In this document: one piece after another, positions 19,901-26,416 of the stretch
Layout of the letters: every line of letters starts with the position of its first letter
Position numbering within the stretch: position 1 is the stretch's first letter
Source of the DNA: Amycolatopsis sp. CA-230715
Lineage (GTDB): Bacteria; Actinomycetota; Actinomycetes; Mycobacteriales; Pseudonocardiaceae
Assembly (NCBI RefSeq): GCF_018736145.1
Contig: NZ_CP059997.1
Span: forward strand, 5,517,501 to 5,581,500
Length of the DNA: 64,000 nt
Direction of reading: 5' to 3'
Notes under the pieces: generated by a model
What the model was told of the DNA's origin: nothing
The model's input: only the letters and a program-made list of their open reading frames with translations
Database searches by the model: none
Translations under genes and position numbers: made by a program

Positions 19901-20634
19901 TCGCCGCGTCCGGAACCGGGAGTTCGCTGTGCTACCGGCATCTCGCCCCGCTGCTGGGGGAAAGCGAGCACGCCGTGTACGGACTCGAAGCACCCGGCCT
20001 GCACGACGGAGCCGAGCCCCTCGACCGGTTCGAGGCGCTGGCACGGGAAAACCTCGCGCTGCTCAAATCCGTGCAGCCGACCGGCCCGTACCGGCTCGGC
20101 GGCTGGTCGCTCGGCGCCATGCTCGCGCACGAAATGGCGCGGCAGCTCCTCGACGAAGGCGAGCGCGTGGAGACGCTGCTGTGCATCGACGGGTTCGTGC
20201 CGTGGACGCGGGGCCTGCCGATCGGCACGCGGCCCGGTTATCTCGCGGGTGGCCTGTGGTCGCGCGCCCAGACCGCGCTCGGCCGCTCGGAGCACGTGAC
20301 GGCCGCGCTCCGGCTCAACGACGACACGAGCGAGGGTTCGGGCAAGGACACGAGCGAAGCGCCGGGCGAAGAGTACGTGCGCGTCTACAACGCGGGCGTG
20401 CGCGCCGTCCTGCGGTACGTGCCGCGCCCGCTGGACTGCGCGGCGGTGGTGTTCAAGACCGGGTTGACCGAGCGGACCAGGACGCGCGTGCTGCGAGCCA
20501 CCGCGCCGCTCTACCTCGGCGGCGTGCGCGTCGTCGGCGCGCCGGGCGATCACTGGTCCGTACTGGGCCCGCGGCACGTCGACGCGCTGGCGGAAGAACT
20601 GCGAAACGTTTTGGCAGAACCGGGGAAGGAATAA
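16990..20634 (+). CDS. Type I PKS module KS-AT-ACP-TE, chain extension and release
   Basis: A 1,214-residue polyketide synthase whose ATG overlaps the NRPS stop as ATGA. The ketosynthase has Cys170 in TACSTS and histidines 306 (EGHGT) and 346 (NIGH). The acyltransferase has Ser601 in GQSLGE and, near residues 697-700, TAGH where malonyl-type ATs have HAFH and methylmalonyl-type have YASH. The carrier serine is about 902 in LGGESL. A type I thioesterase has Ser1040 in GWSLG and His1188 in GDHWS. No ketoreductase, dehydratase, enoylreductase or methyltransferase domain is seen, so one C2 unit is added and its ketone retained. The enzyme should accept the NRPS peptide, extend it and release it. 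TAGH has been linked to ethylmalonyl-type substrates, which fits the next gene; the substrate remains an inference. Confidence 0.95.
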   Translation: MTEEMTDAIAIVGAGCRMPGAPDLGAFWRNLRGGLDTLTRFDAGELLAAGLPEDLVRRPEFVPVVGLLPGGENFDWRYFGYSPAEAGTIDPQQRIFLEVCLAALQDAAIDPARFPGWIGVFAGCDTAMGPSTGDSDVLGRVIGTDKDFLATRVAYKLGLTGPAITVQTACSTSLVAAHQACQSLRNYECDVALAGGSSLMLPQTGGYLHQEGHVLSADGRCRSFDAGSTGTVPSNGAGAVVLRRLEDALADGDRIMAVLRGSAVNNDGGEKIGYTAPSLTGQRDVVKLALGQSEVDPDDIVHIEGHGTATPVGDPIEVAALTAAFRASTDRVGYCWLGSVKSNIGHTSAAAGIAGLIKTALMLEHRELVPALHFEKPNPRLELGSSPFKVITENQPLPDGPAYAGVSSFGIGGTNAHAVLETPPQRVSGRGPRVFCLAAPSETTLSRARADLAGRVAEVDPVAAAWTLVSGRPELPHRVSVVAEDLDDAVAALRDEVNNPGKAVGDKTTVAFVFPGHGTLYPGAAAAAYGELPVFRELFDEATELARKWGVDLTVAVRENADPLAAKESMVQQIGLFAIGYALGKQLLAWDIRPSALLGQSLGEYVAAALAGLWDLRTGLEVVAARALAIEDVPTARMLAVYAEPGDIAELLDGREISVATEGPGQLVLGGSTEEIERLAADLSARSIDNTVLGTPTAGHTELMRPVGDAVAAAFDRVGHGTVDLPVVSNLTGKIIEPERLADPGYWAEQMCRTVRLTSGMGELLATGCDVVLELGPAQTMIGGLRRHPAWTGEHTGIALLGRAAEPRRETLLGALGRIWESGLPVGWDALFVERPTRCSLPPVPLDSRPLPVPGRPEPVNAKKPAKKTETERAPLADLWCRTLGVPSADPEDNFFRLGGESLGLVRLLGQVREETGVRIAVADLLDDPTFGRLLALVGETATTATTAKRKEPESPNLVRLNGSAGTPLFLAASGTGSSLCYRHLAPLLGESEHAVYGLEAPGLHDGAEPLDRFEALARENLALLKSVQPTGPYRLGGWSLGAMLAHEMARQLLDEGERVETLLCIDGFVPWTRGLPIGTRPGYLAGGLWSRAQTALGRSEHVTAALRLNDDTSEGSGKDTSEAPGEEYVRVYNAGVRAVLRYVPRPLDCAAVVFKTGLTERTRTRVLRATAPLYLGGVRVVGAPGDHWSVLGPRHVDALAEELRNVLAEPGKE

Positions 20635-20637
20635 CCC

Positions 20638-21975
20638 ATGAGCGATTTGTCCGAGGCGCTCGCGAAAGGCGCGACGGCCGAAGAAATCGAAAGAACCGCG
20701 GTTCCGGAAAGGTTCACGGCCGCGCATTTGCGGGTCGAGGACACCGGGATGTTCCGCGGTGTCGAGGACAAGGACGTCCGCAAGTCGTTGCGGGTCGGCG
20801 AGGTGCCGATGCCCGAGCTCGCACCCGATGAGGTGCTGATCGGCGTGATGGCCAGCTCGGTCAACTACAACACCGTGTGGTCGGCGATGTTCGAGCCCAT
20901 TCCGACCTTCCGCTTCCTCGAACAGTTCGCGAAGACCGGCGGTTGGGCGACCCGGCACGACCTGCCCCACCAGGTCGTCGGGTCGGACGCCTCCGGTGTG
21001 ATCGTGCGGGTCGGCTCCGGGGTGCGGCGCTGGAAGGTCGGCGACCACGTCGTGGTCAGCCCCGCCTACGTCGACGACCAGGAGGCCGCCAGCCACGCCG
21101 ACGGCATGCTGGGCGCCGAGCAGCGCGCTTGGGGTTTCGAGACCAACTTCGGCGGCCTCGCCGAGTACTCCGTGGTCAGGGCGAGTCAGCTCATCCGCAA
21201 ACCGGCACATCTGACCTGGGAAGAGTCAGCCTGCACGACGCTGTGCGCGGGCACCGCGTACCGGATGCTCGTCAGCGACCGCGGCGCGCGGATGAAACAG
21301 GGCGACATCGTGCTCATCTGGGGCGCGGGCGGCGGTCTCGGCGGCTACGCGATCCAGTTCGTCAAGAACGGCGGCGGGATCCCGGTCGGCGTGGTCGGCT
21401 CGGAGCGCAAGGCCGAGATCGTGCGCCGCCTCGGCTGCGACATCGTCGTGACGCGCGAGGAAATCGGCCTCGGTGACGACCACTCGGACGACCCCGCCGA
21501 GGTCATCCGCATCGGCAAGCGGCTCGGCGGGATCATCCGCGAGAAGACCGGCCGCGACCCCGACATCGTGTTCGAACACGTCGGGCAGGCGACGTTCGGG
21601 ATTTCGGTGTTCGTGGTCAGCCGCGGCGGCACCGTGGTGACCTGCGGTTCCAGCACCGGCTACCACCACGGCTTCGACAACAGGTACCTGTGGATGAAGC
21701 TGAAGCGGATCGTCGGCAGCCACGTGGCGAACCTGCAGGAGAACGTCGAATGCGGGCGGCTGTTCGAATCCGGCCGGATCGTGCCGACGATGTCGGCGGT
21801 CTACCCGCTCGCGGACGTGGGTGAAGCGGCGCGGCTGGTGCAGGAGAACCGGCACACCGGCAAGGTGGCGGTGCTGTGCCTGGCGCACTCGGAAGGACTC
21901 GGCGTCACCGATCCGGCACTGCGCGCGAGCATCGGCGAGGACACGTTGAACCCGCTACGAGGCCTCACCCGATAG
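20638..21975 (+). CDS. ccr: Crotonyl-CoA carboxylase/reductase (ethylmalonyl-CoA supply)
   Basis: A 445-residue medium-chain dehydrogenase/reductase that ends as CCR enzymes do. It carries the CCR hallmarks: the long N-terminal extension, the FETNFGG segment expected around the CO2-binding Phe/Glu pair, a Rossmann motif GAGGGLGGYA and GSHVAN with the catalytic-site histidine. CCRs carry out NADPH-dependent reductive carboxylation of crotonyl-CoA to ethylmalonyl-CoA, and relatives in biosynthetic clusters make longer alkylmalonyl-CoAs. The ATG lies 3 bases after the PKS stop, so the two are cotranscribed and probably coupled. This placement argues that its product feeds the preceding acyltransferase. 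Substrate chain length cannot be read safely from the sequence. Confidence 0.93.
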   Translation: MSDLSEALAKGATAEEIERTAVPERFTAAHLRVEDTGMFRGVEDKDVRKSLRVGEVPMPELAPDEVLIGVMASSVNYNTVWSAMFEPIPTFRFLEQFAKTGGWATRHDLPHQVVGSDASGVIVRVGSGVRRWKVGDHVVVSPAYVDDQEAASHADGMLGAEQRAWGFETNFGGLAEYSVVRASQLIRKPAHLTWEESACTTLCAGTAYRMLVSDRGARMKQGDIVLIWGAGGGLGGYAIQFVKNGGGIPVGVVGSERKAEIVRRLGCDIVVTREEIGLGDDHSDDPAEVIRIGKRLGGIIREKTGRDPDIVFEHVGQATFGISVFVVSRGGTVVTCGSSTGYHHGFDNRYLWMKLKRIVGSHVANLQENVECGRLFESGRIVPTMSAVYPLADVGEAARLVQENRHTGKVAVLCLAHSEGLGVTDPALRASIGEDTLNPLRGLTR

Positions 21976-21983
21976 CGCCTGGT

Positions 21984-22013
21984 CACGAGGTGCCCCGCGC
22001 GGGGCACCTCGTG
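21984..22013. terminator. Perfect 15-bp inverted repeat between ccr and mbtH
   Basis: The arm CACGAGGTGCCCCGC is followed immediately by its exact reverse complement, giving a 30-base perfect palindrome. It lies 8 bases after the ccr stop and 2 bases before the convergent MbtH stop. There is no T-run, as is usual in high-GC actinomycetes. It probably acts as a bidirectional terminator for both converging transcripts. Confidence 0.8.
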
Positions 22014-22015
22014 GC

Positions 22016-22228
22016 TCAGTTGGCTTCCATGGCCTTGATCAGGCTCTTGGGCCGCATGTCGGTCCAGTTCTGCTCGACGTACTCAAGGCAGGCGTCACGG
22101 CTGTCCTCGCCGTGCGCGATTGTCCAGCCCGCGGGCACGTCGACGAACGTCGGCCACAGCGAGTGCTGGCCCTCGTCGTTGACGAGCACGTAGTAGCGGC
22201 CGTCTGGATCCTCGAACGGGTTCGTCAT
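22016..22228 (-). CDS. MbtH-like protein, NRPS adenylation-domain partner
   Basis: A 70-residue protein of standard MbtH length, with the family pattern NPFED near the start, then SLWPTF, PAGW and a C-terminal NWTDMRPKSL. MbtH proteins bind the A-domain N-terminal subdomain and are often needed for solubility or activity of actinomycete adenylation domains. It converges on the NRPS-PKS operon rather than sitting inside it, which is less usual. The upstream SDR gene on the same strand is 61 bases away, so the two may share a transcript. Confidence 0.95.
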   Translation of the reverse strand: MTNPFEDPDGRYYVLVNDEGQHSLWPTFVDVPAGWTIAHGEDSRDACLEYVEQNWTDMRPKSLIKAMEAN

Positions 22229-22289
22229 GCTTCCTGATTACCACAACGGCGGCGCCCCACGCAGCAGGTTGTCGCATATGCCGCGCTGG

Positions 22290-23072
22290 TCAGGCCGCTT
22301 TCGTCACACCGCCGTCGACCACGTAGTCGGCGCCGTTCACGCTGGCAGCCAGCGGCGAGGCGAGGAAGGCGATCACGGACGCCACCTCCGTCGGCTCCAC
22401 CGGGCGGCCGGTGGTGATGCGCAGCCTGCCGATGACCTCCTTGACCAGCTCGTCCACGGTGATGCCGCGCGCCGCCGCCACGCGCGCGCCCGCTTCGCTG
22501 TCGCCGACCCACAACGAGGTCCTGGTCGGGCCGGGGGAAACGGTGTTCACCCGCACGCCCTGCGGCCCGTACTGCTCGGCGAGCGCGCTGCCCAGCGCGG
22601 TCAGCGCCGCCTTCGCCGTGGTGTACGGGTGCGGCCCCTCGCCGGGGATCCGCGCGCCGATCGAGGACACGTTGACGATCGAGCCGCCCGCGCGCTTCAG
22701 GCCGGGCAGCGCGCAGCGGATCGCCCGCACCGCGGAGAAGAAGTTCAGATCGAAGATCTCCTGCCAGCGGTCGTCGTCGAACGCCTCGAAGCCGCCGACC
22801 ATGTCGCCCACCGCGCCGCCGACGTTGTTCACCAGCAGGTCGAGATCGCCGACCAGCTCTTCGGCCCCCGACACCGCGCCGCGCACGCCCTCGAGCGTCG
22901 ACAGGTCCGCGTTCACCACGGCGGCACCGGTTTCGGTGAGCTCCGGTGTCGTCGTCCGCGCCGCCGCGACCACCTTCATGCCCGCTTCGGTCAGCGTCCG
23001 CACCGTGGCCAGCCCGATCCCGCGGCTCGCGCCGGTCACCAGTGCCGTCTTCCCCCCGAGGCCAAGATCCAT
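22290..23072 (-). CDS. Short-chain dehydrogenase/reductase
   Basis: A 260-residue classical SDR of typical length. It has the cofactor motif TGASRGIG close to the N-terminus, NNVGG, a catalytic serine in NVSSIGA and the YxxxK pair in YTTAKAAL, ending in YVVDGGV as in FabG-like and glucose dehydrogenase-like enzymes. A longer in-frame start exists upstream, but the ATG at 23072 is preferred: GGGAGGA precedes it at good spacing and the Rossmann fold starts directly after. The substrate is unknown. It could tailor the adjacent peptide-polyketide or be unrelated, and it probably precedes mbtH on one transcript. Confidence 0.9.
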   Translation of the reverse strand: MDLGLGGKTALVTGASRGIGLATVRTLTEAGMKVVAAARTTTPELTETGAAVVNADLSTLEGVRGAVSGAEELVGDLDLLVNNVGGAVGDMVGGFEAFDDDRWQEIFDLNFFSAVRAIRCALPGLKRAGGSIVNVSSIGARIPGEGPHPYTTAKAALTALGSALAEQYGPQGVRVNTVSPGPTRTSLWVGDSEAGARVAAARGITVDELVKEVIGRLRITTGRPVEPTEVASVIAFLASPLAASVNGADYVVDGGVTKAA

Positions 23073-23177
23073 GACCGCGTCCTCCCGCAACGTTCCGCCA
23101 TTTCCCCAGCTCTCCCCATCCAAGCACAGGTGCGCGCGGTCTTTCCACGGGCGGCCTGCCCAGTCCACAATGGACGA

Positions 23178-25280
23178 TCAGAGCGCGGTGTGGATTTCCG
23201 TTGCCGGGACCGGGATTCCGAGGTGGTCGCCGGTCGCGGTGGTGACGCCCGCGACGCGCCACCATTCGGCATGGTCGGCGCTGTCGATCCCGTCGACCAG
23301 CGTGGCCGCGCCGGCGCGGCCGAGGAACGGGACGAGCGCGGCCGCGGCCTCGCGCGCCTGCCCGGAGACGTGGCGATGGGTGATGCGGACCGCGCCTACC
23401 GGCAACTCGGCCAGCAGGGCGAGGTCCTCCGCGCCGGGGCCGACGTCGTCGAGCATCATGGTGATCCCGCGATCGGCGAGCACGGTGAGATTGTCCTGCG
23501 CTTCGGCCGCGGTCAGCGCCGCGGCCGGGATCCCGAGCGTCAGCCAGCCCGGCTCGGCGCCGCTTTCGGCCAGCGCGCCGAGCACCCGGCGCACCAGGTC
23601 CGCGTCACCGGCCTGGTTCACCGACAGCCCGACCACGAGCGGTCCGGTGAAGCCGCTTTGCTGCCGCCACCACCGAAGCTGCCCGCACGCGGTCCGCAGC
23701 ACCCATTCGCCGAGCGGCAGCATCAGCCCGGTCTCCTCGGCCAGTTCGACGCAGCGGTGGTGCGGCACCGGGTCGTGCTCCGGCCGATCCCAGTGCAGCA
23801 CCGCTTCCACACCGGCGACCTCGCCGGTGGCCAGGTGCTTCACCGGCCGGTACCGCACGGTGATCTCGCCGTGCTCCCACGCGCCCGGCATCCCGATCGC
23901 GAGCAGCCGCGCCCGCCGGTCGGCCGCGTCCTGGCCGGGGTGGAACAGCTCCCACTGCCCGCGACGGCCGTCCTTCGCGCGCCGCAGCGCCGAATCCGCC
24001 GCGCGCAGCAGTTCCGCGGGATCGCTGTCGTGCGGCGGCCGGTGCACCACGCCGATGCTCGCGGGCAGCGCCAGCCCGTGTCCCTCCACATAGGACGGTT
24101 CGGTCAGCTCGGCGTTGATGTTCGCGACCAGCGTGGAGACGTCCGGTGTCGTCGCCGAGTTCTCCACCACGATCCCGAACTCGTCGCCGTCGAAGCGCGC
24201 GATCATCGACTTTTCCCGCGCGAACACGGTTTTCAGCCGCCGTGCCGACTGCACGAGCAGTTGTTCGCCGGCACGACGGCCCAGGCTGTCGCACACCTTC
24301 GAGAACGCGTCGAGGTCGAGGTGCAGCACGGTGATCCCGAGCGCGGGATCGGCGCGTCGCAGCACGCTTTCCAGGTGCGTGCCGAAGTACTGCCGGTTCG
24401 GCAGGCCGGTCAGCACGTCGTGCAGCGACTGCCGCTTCAGCTCGTTCTGCAGCAGCATCAGTTCCGTGCCGTCCTCGACGACGCCGACGAAGTGGCTCGG
24501 CTTGTTCTCGGCGTCGCGCAGCATCGAGATCGTAAGCGAGATCCGCGCGGTGTCGCCGTCGGCGCGGTGGAACTGCTGCGATTGGCGGAACCGGTCCCGC
24601 TCGCCTGCCAGCAGCGCGGCGATGCCCTCCCGCAGCGTTTCCGCCGAGTCCGCGCGGACCAGGTCGTACACCATTGTCCCGGTCAGGCTCGACGGCGAGA
24701 CCGCGAGGATCTCGCCGAGCGCGGCGTTTGCCTGCGACAACCGCCCGTCCAGGTCGATCGTCATGATGCCGCTGGCCGAGGACGTGGCGACCTCGTCGAA
24801 CCGGGCCTCGCTTTCCTTGAGGTGCCACTTCGCGTCCCGTACGGCCTTGAGCAACGAGAGCTGCATGATCTCCTGCTGCTCCAGCACGGCCGCCCGCGTC
24901 GCCGTCACGAAACCACAGGCGAGCGCGCCCAGTGCCGCCGTGATCCGCTCGGCGTAGTGCGACAGGGGCTGGAACGCGCTCAAGCCCAGCAGTCCCTTGC
25001 CGAGGACGTCCACCGTGCACTGCAGGCCCTGTTCGCCGACGTACCCGAGCGCGACCAGCCGTTCGCCGACCCCGCTCGCGGCCGCCGCGTCGACGGGTTC
25101 CGCGGCCACCGCCGAGCACAGCGTTTCGAGCTGGTACCGCAGTTCCCGGTCGAGATCCTCCCTGCCCATGGACACGACGACGACCCCGCTGAGCAGATAT
25201 GCCCACTTCCGCGCGAGCAACTCCAGCTCACGGGCGCCGTCCGGGGACGGTGCGGGGGATTTCCGATGGGGGTTCGGCAT
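23178..25280 (-). CDS. PAS-GGDEF-EAL protein with degenerate catalytic motifs
   Basis: A 700-residue cyclic-di-GMP family protein: an N-terminal region of about 170 residues resembling actinobacterial sensor segments, a PAS domain (about 175-295), GGDEF (about 305-460) and EAL (about 475-690). The GGDEF signature reads RFDGDEF, with the first glycine replaced, and no RxxD inhibitory site precedes it. In the EAL domain the first glutamate survives (EAVLHW) and DDVG is present. However, the VNxS asparagine, the LEITE glutamate and the KxD lysine and aspartate are changed (LSVNQ, LTLGI, RITHRH), and EGVE reads DGID. Phosphodiesterase activity is therefore unlikely and cyclase activity doubtful. 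It may bind nucleotide as a sensor. No membrane segment is obvious. Confidence 0.9.
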   Translation of the reverse strand: MPNPHRKSPAPSPDGARELELLARKWAYLLSGVVVVSMGREDLDRELRYQLETLCSAVAAEPVDAAAASGVGERLVALGYVGEQGLQCTVDVLGKGLLGLSAFQPLSHYAERITAALGALACGFVTATRAAVLEQQEIMQLSLLKAVRDAKWHLKESEARFDEVATSSASGIMTIDLDGRLSQANAALGEILAVSPSSLTGTMVYDLVRADSAETLREGIAALLAGERDRFRQSQQFHRADGDTARISLTISMLRDAENKPSHFVGVVEDGTELMLLQNELKRQSLHDVLTGLPNRQYFGTHLESVLRRADPALGITVLHLDLDAFSKVCDSLGRRAGEQLLVQSARRLKTVFAREKSMIARFDGDEFGIVVENSATTPDVSTLVANINAELTEPSYVEGHGLALPASIGVVHRPPHDSDPAELLRAADSALRRAKDGRRGQWELFHPGQDAADRRARLLAIGMPGAWEHGEITVRYRPVKHLATGEVAGVEAVLHWDRPEHDPVPHHRCVELAEETGLMLPLGEWVLRTACGQLRWWRQQSGFTGPLVVGLSVNQAGDADLVRRVLGALAESGAEPGWLTLGIPAAALTAAEAQDNLTVLADRGITMMLDDVGPGAEDLALLAELPVGAVRITHRHVSGQAREAAAALVPFLGRAGAATLVDGIDSADHAEWWRVAGVTTATGDHLGIPVPATEIHTAL

Positions 25281-25397
25281 TCGGGGTCACGCCTTGGGTG
25301 GTTTTGGAGTGCGCGGAAGTTTATCTACTCAGCTCCGTACCACCGTTGGGCCATAAGTGTGAAAAGGCGCTACACGATCGTGAGTTGACGTTCTTGG

Positions 25398-26231
25398 CTA
25401 CTCTTCGTCGTTTCGAGATTGCTTAACGCCGACACCCGCGTAGACCAGCATGTTCATGTCGGGCTCGTCGGAAATGTCGGCGGGCCCGCGCGGCCGCCAT
25501 TCCGCGCAGCCGACGAGGCCGGGTTCGACCAGGTCGAAACCGGTGAACAGCTCGGCGATCCGCGCGCGCGTCCGTAGCGTGATCTGGTCGGGGCTCTTGC
25601 TGCGCTTGATCACGTCGGTCGCCTCGGTGAGGTTCTCGCCCTGGTGGTCGCCGGTGACGTGGGTGATCGCGAGGTAGCTGCCGCCGGGCAGCGCGTCGCG
25701 GTACCGCGCCAGCAGCGCGAGCGGGTCCGAGTCGTCCGGGATCCAGTGCAGCATCAGCAACATCAGCAGGCCGACCGGCTGGTCGAAGTCCAGCAGCCGC
25801 CGGGTGTCCGGGTGCGCGAGGATGCCCTCCGGATCGCGCATGTCGGCCTGGACGATCGCGGCGCGGTCGTTGCCGGAGAGCATCAGCTCGCTGTGCGCGA
25901 CCGCGACCGGATCGCGGTCGACGTAGACCACCCGGCACGCGGGATCGGCCTGCTGCGCGACCTCGTGCACGTTGGACACGGTCGGGATACCGGAGCCGAC
26001 GTCGAGGAACTGGCGAATGCCCTGGTCGGTCAGGAACCGCACGACGCGGCCGAGGAACGTCCTGTTCACCCGCGCGGCCTGGCGGAGTCCCGGCATGGCG
26101 CGGCCGATCTGCTCACCGACGGCGCGGTCGACGGCGAAGTTGTGCCCGCCGCCCAGCATGAAGTCGTACGTGCGGGCCATGCTCGGCACCGACGTGTCGA
26201 CGCTGGGCGGGACCCAGTCCTCGGCTGCCAC
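25398..26231 (-). CDS. SAM-dependent methyltransferase, DUF574 type
   Basis: A 277-residue protein matching the actinobacterial S-adenosyl methyltransferase family (Methyltransf_19, formerly DUF574). Visible marks are the N-terminal SMARTYDFMLGG, motif I FLDVGSGIPT, YVDRDP at the end of strand 2, QADMRDP and LLMLLMLHWIPD. Many copies occur in actinomycete genomes and their substrates are unknown. It is divergent from the P450 gene across 185 bases that hold repeated near-palindromic boxes. A link to the peptide-polyketide is possible but unsupported. Confidence 0.9.
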   Translation of the reverse strand: MAAEDWVPPSVDTSVPSMARTYDFMLGGGHNFAVDRAVGEQIGRAMPGLRQAARVNRTFLGRVVRFLTDQGIRQFLDVGSGIPTVSNVHEVAQQADPACRVVYVDRDPVAVAHSELMLSGNDRAAIVQADMRDPEGILAHPDTRRLLDFDQPVGLLMLLMLHWIPDDSDPLALLARYRDALPGGSYLAITHVTGDHQGENLTEATDVIKRSKSPDQITLRTRARIAELFTGFDLVEPGLVGCAEWRPRGPADISDEPDMNMLVYAGVGVKQSRNDEE

Positions 26232-26315
26232 GGTGAAACCCCTTCGTTGTGCGACGGACGATCCTAGCGAGCAGGGGTGCGGAACGCTGCGTCCATCGGC
26301 ATGACCCGATGTCCA

Positions 26316-26366
26316 CCCGTTCGGGCCCTGCCCGCACCCGAACGGGCGCTGCCGAACTCGTTCGGG
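26316..26366. promoter_or_regulatory. Three near-palindromic boxes upstream of the P450 gene
   Basis: CCCGTTCGGG (26316-26325), its reverse complement CCCGAACGGG (26337-26346) and CTCGTTCGGG (26357-26366) begin 21 and 20 bases apart, so they lie on one face of the helix. The last box ends 8 bases before TACTGT at 26374-26379, a plausible -10 hexamer for the P450 gene. This looks like a cooperative repressor operator in the divergent promoter region. The regulator is not identified. Confidence 0.55.
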
Positions 26367-26416
26367 TCGCGCCTACTGTGGTCCCTTCCCCATTCGGAGT
26401 AGGCGAGGAGCGACGC

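Noticed and set aside
22227..25388. A 1,053-codon open frame on the plus strand
   Set aside because: It runs antisense through the SDR and GGDEF-EAL genes, whose motifs are clear on the minus strand. Its own translation has no recognisable domain.
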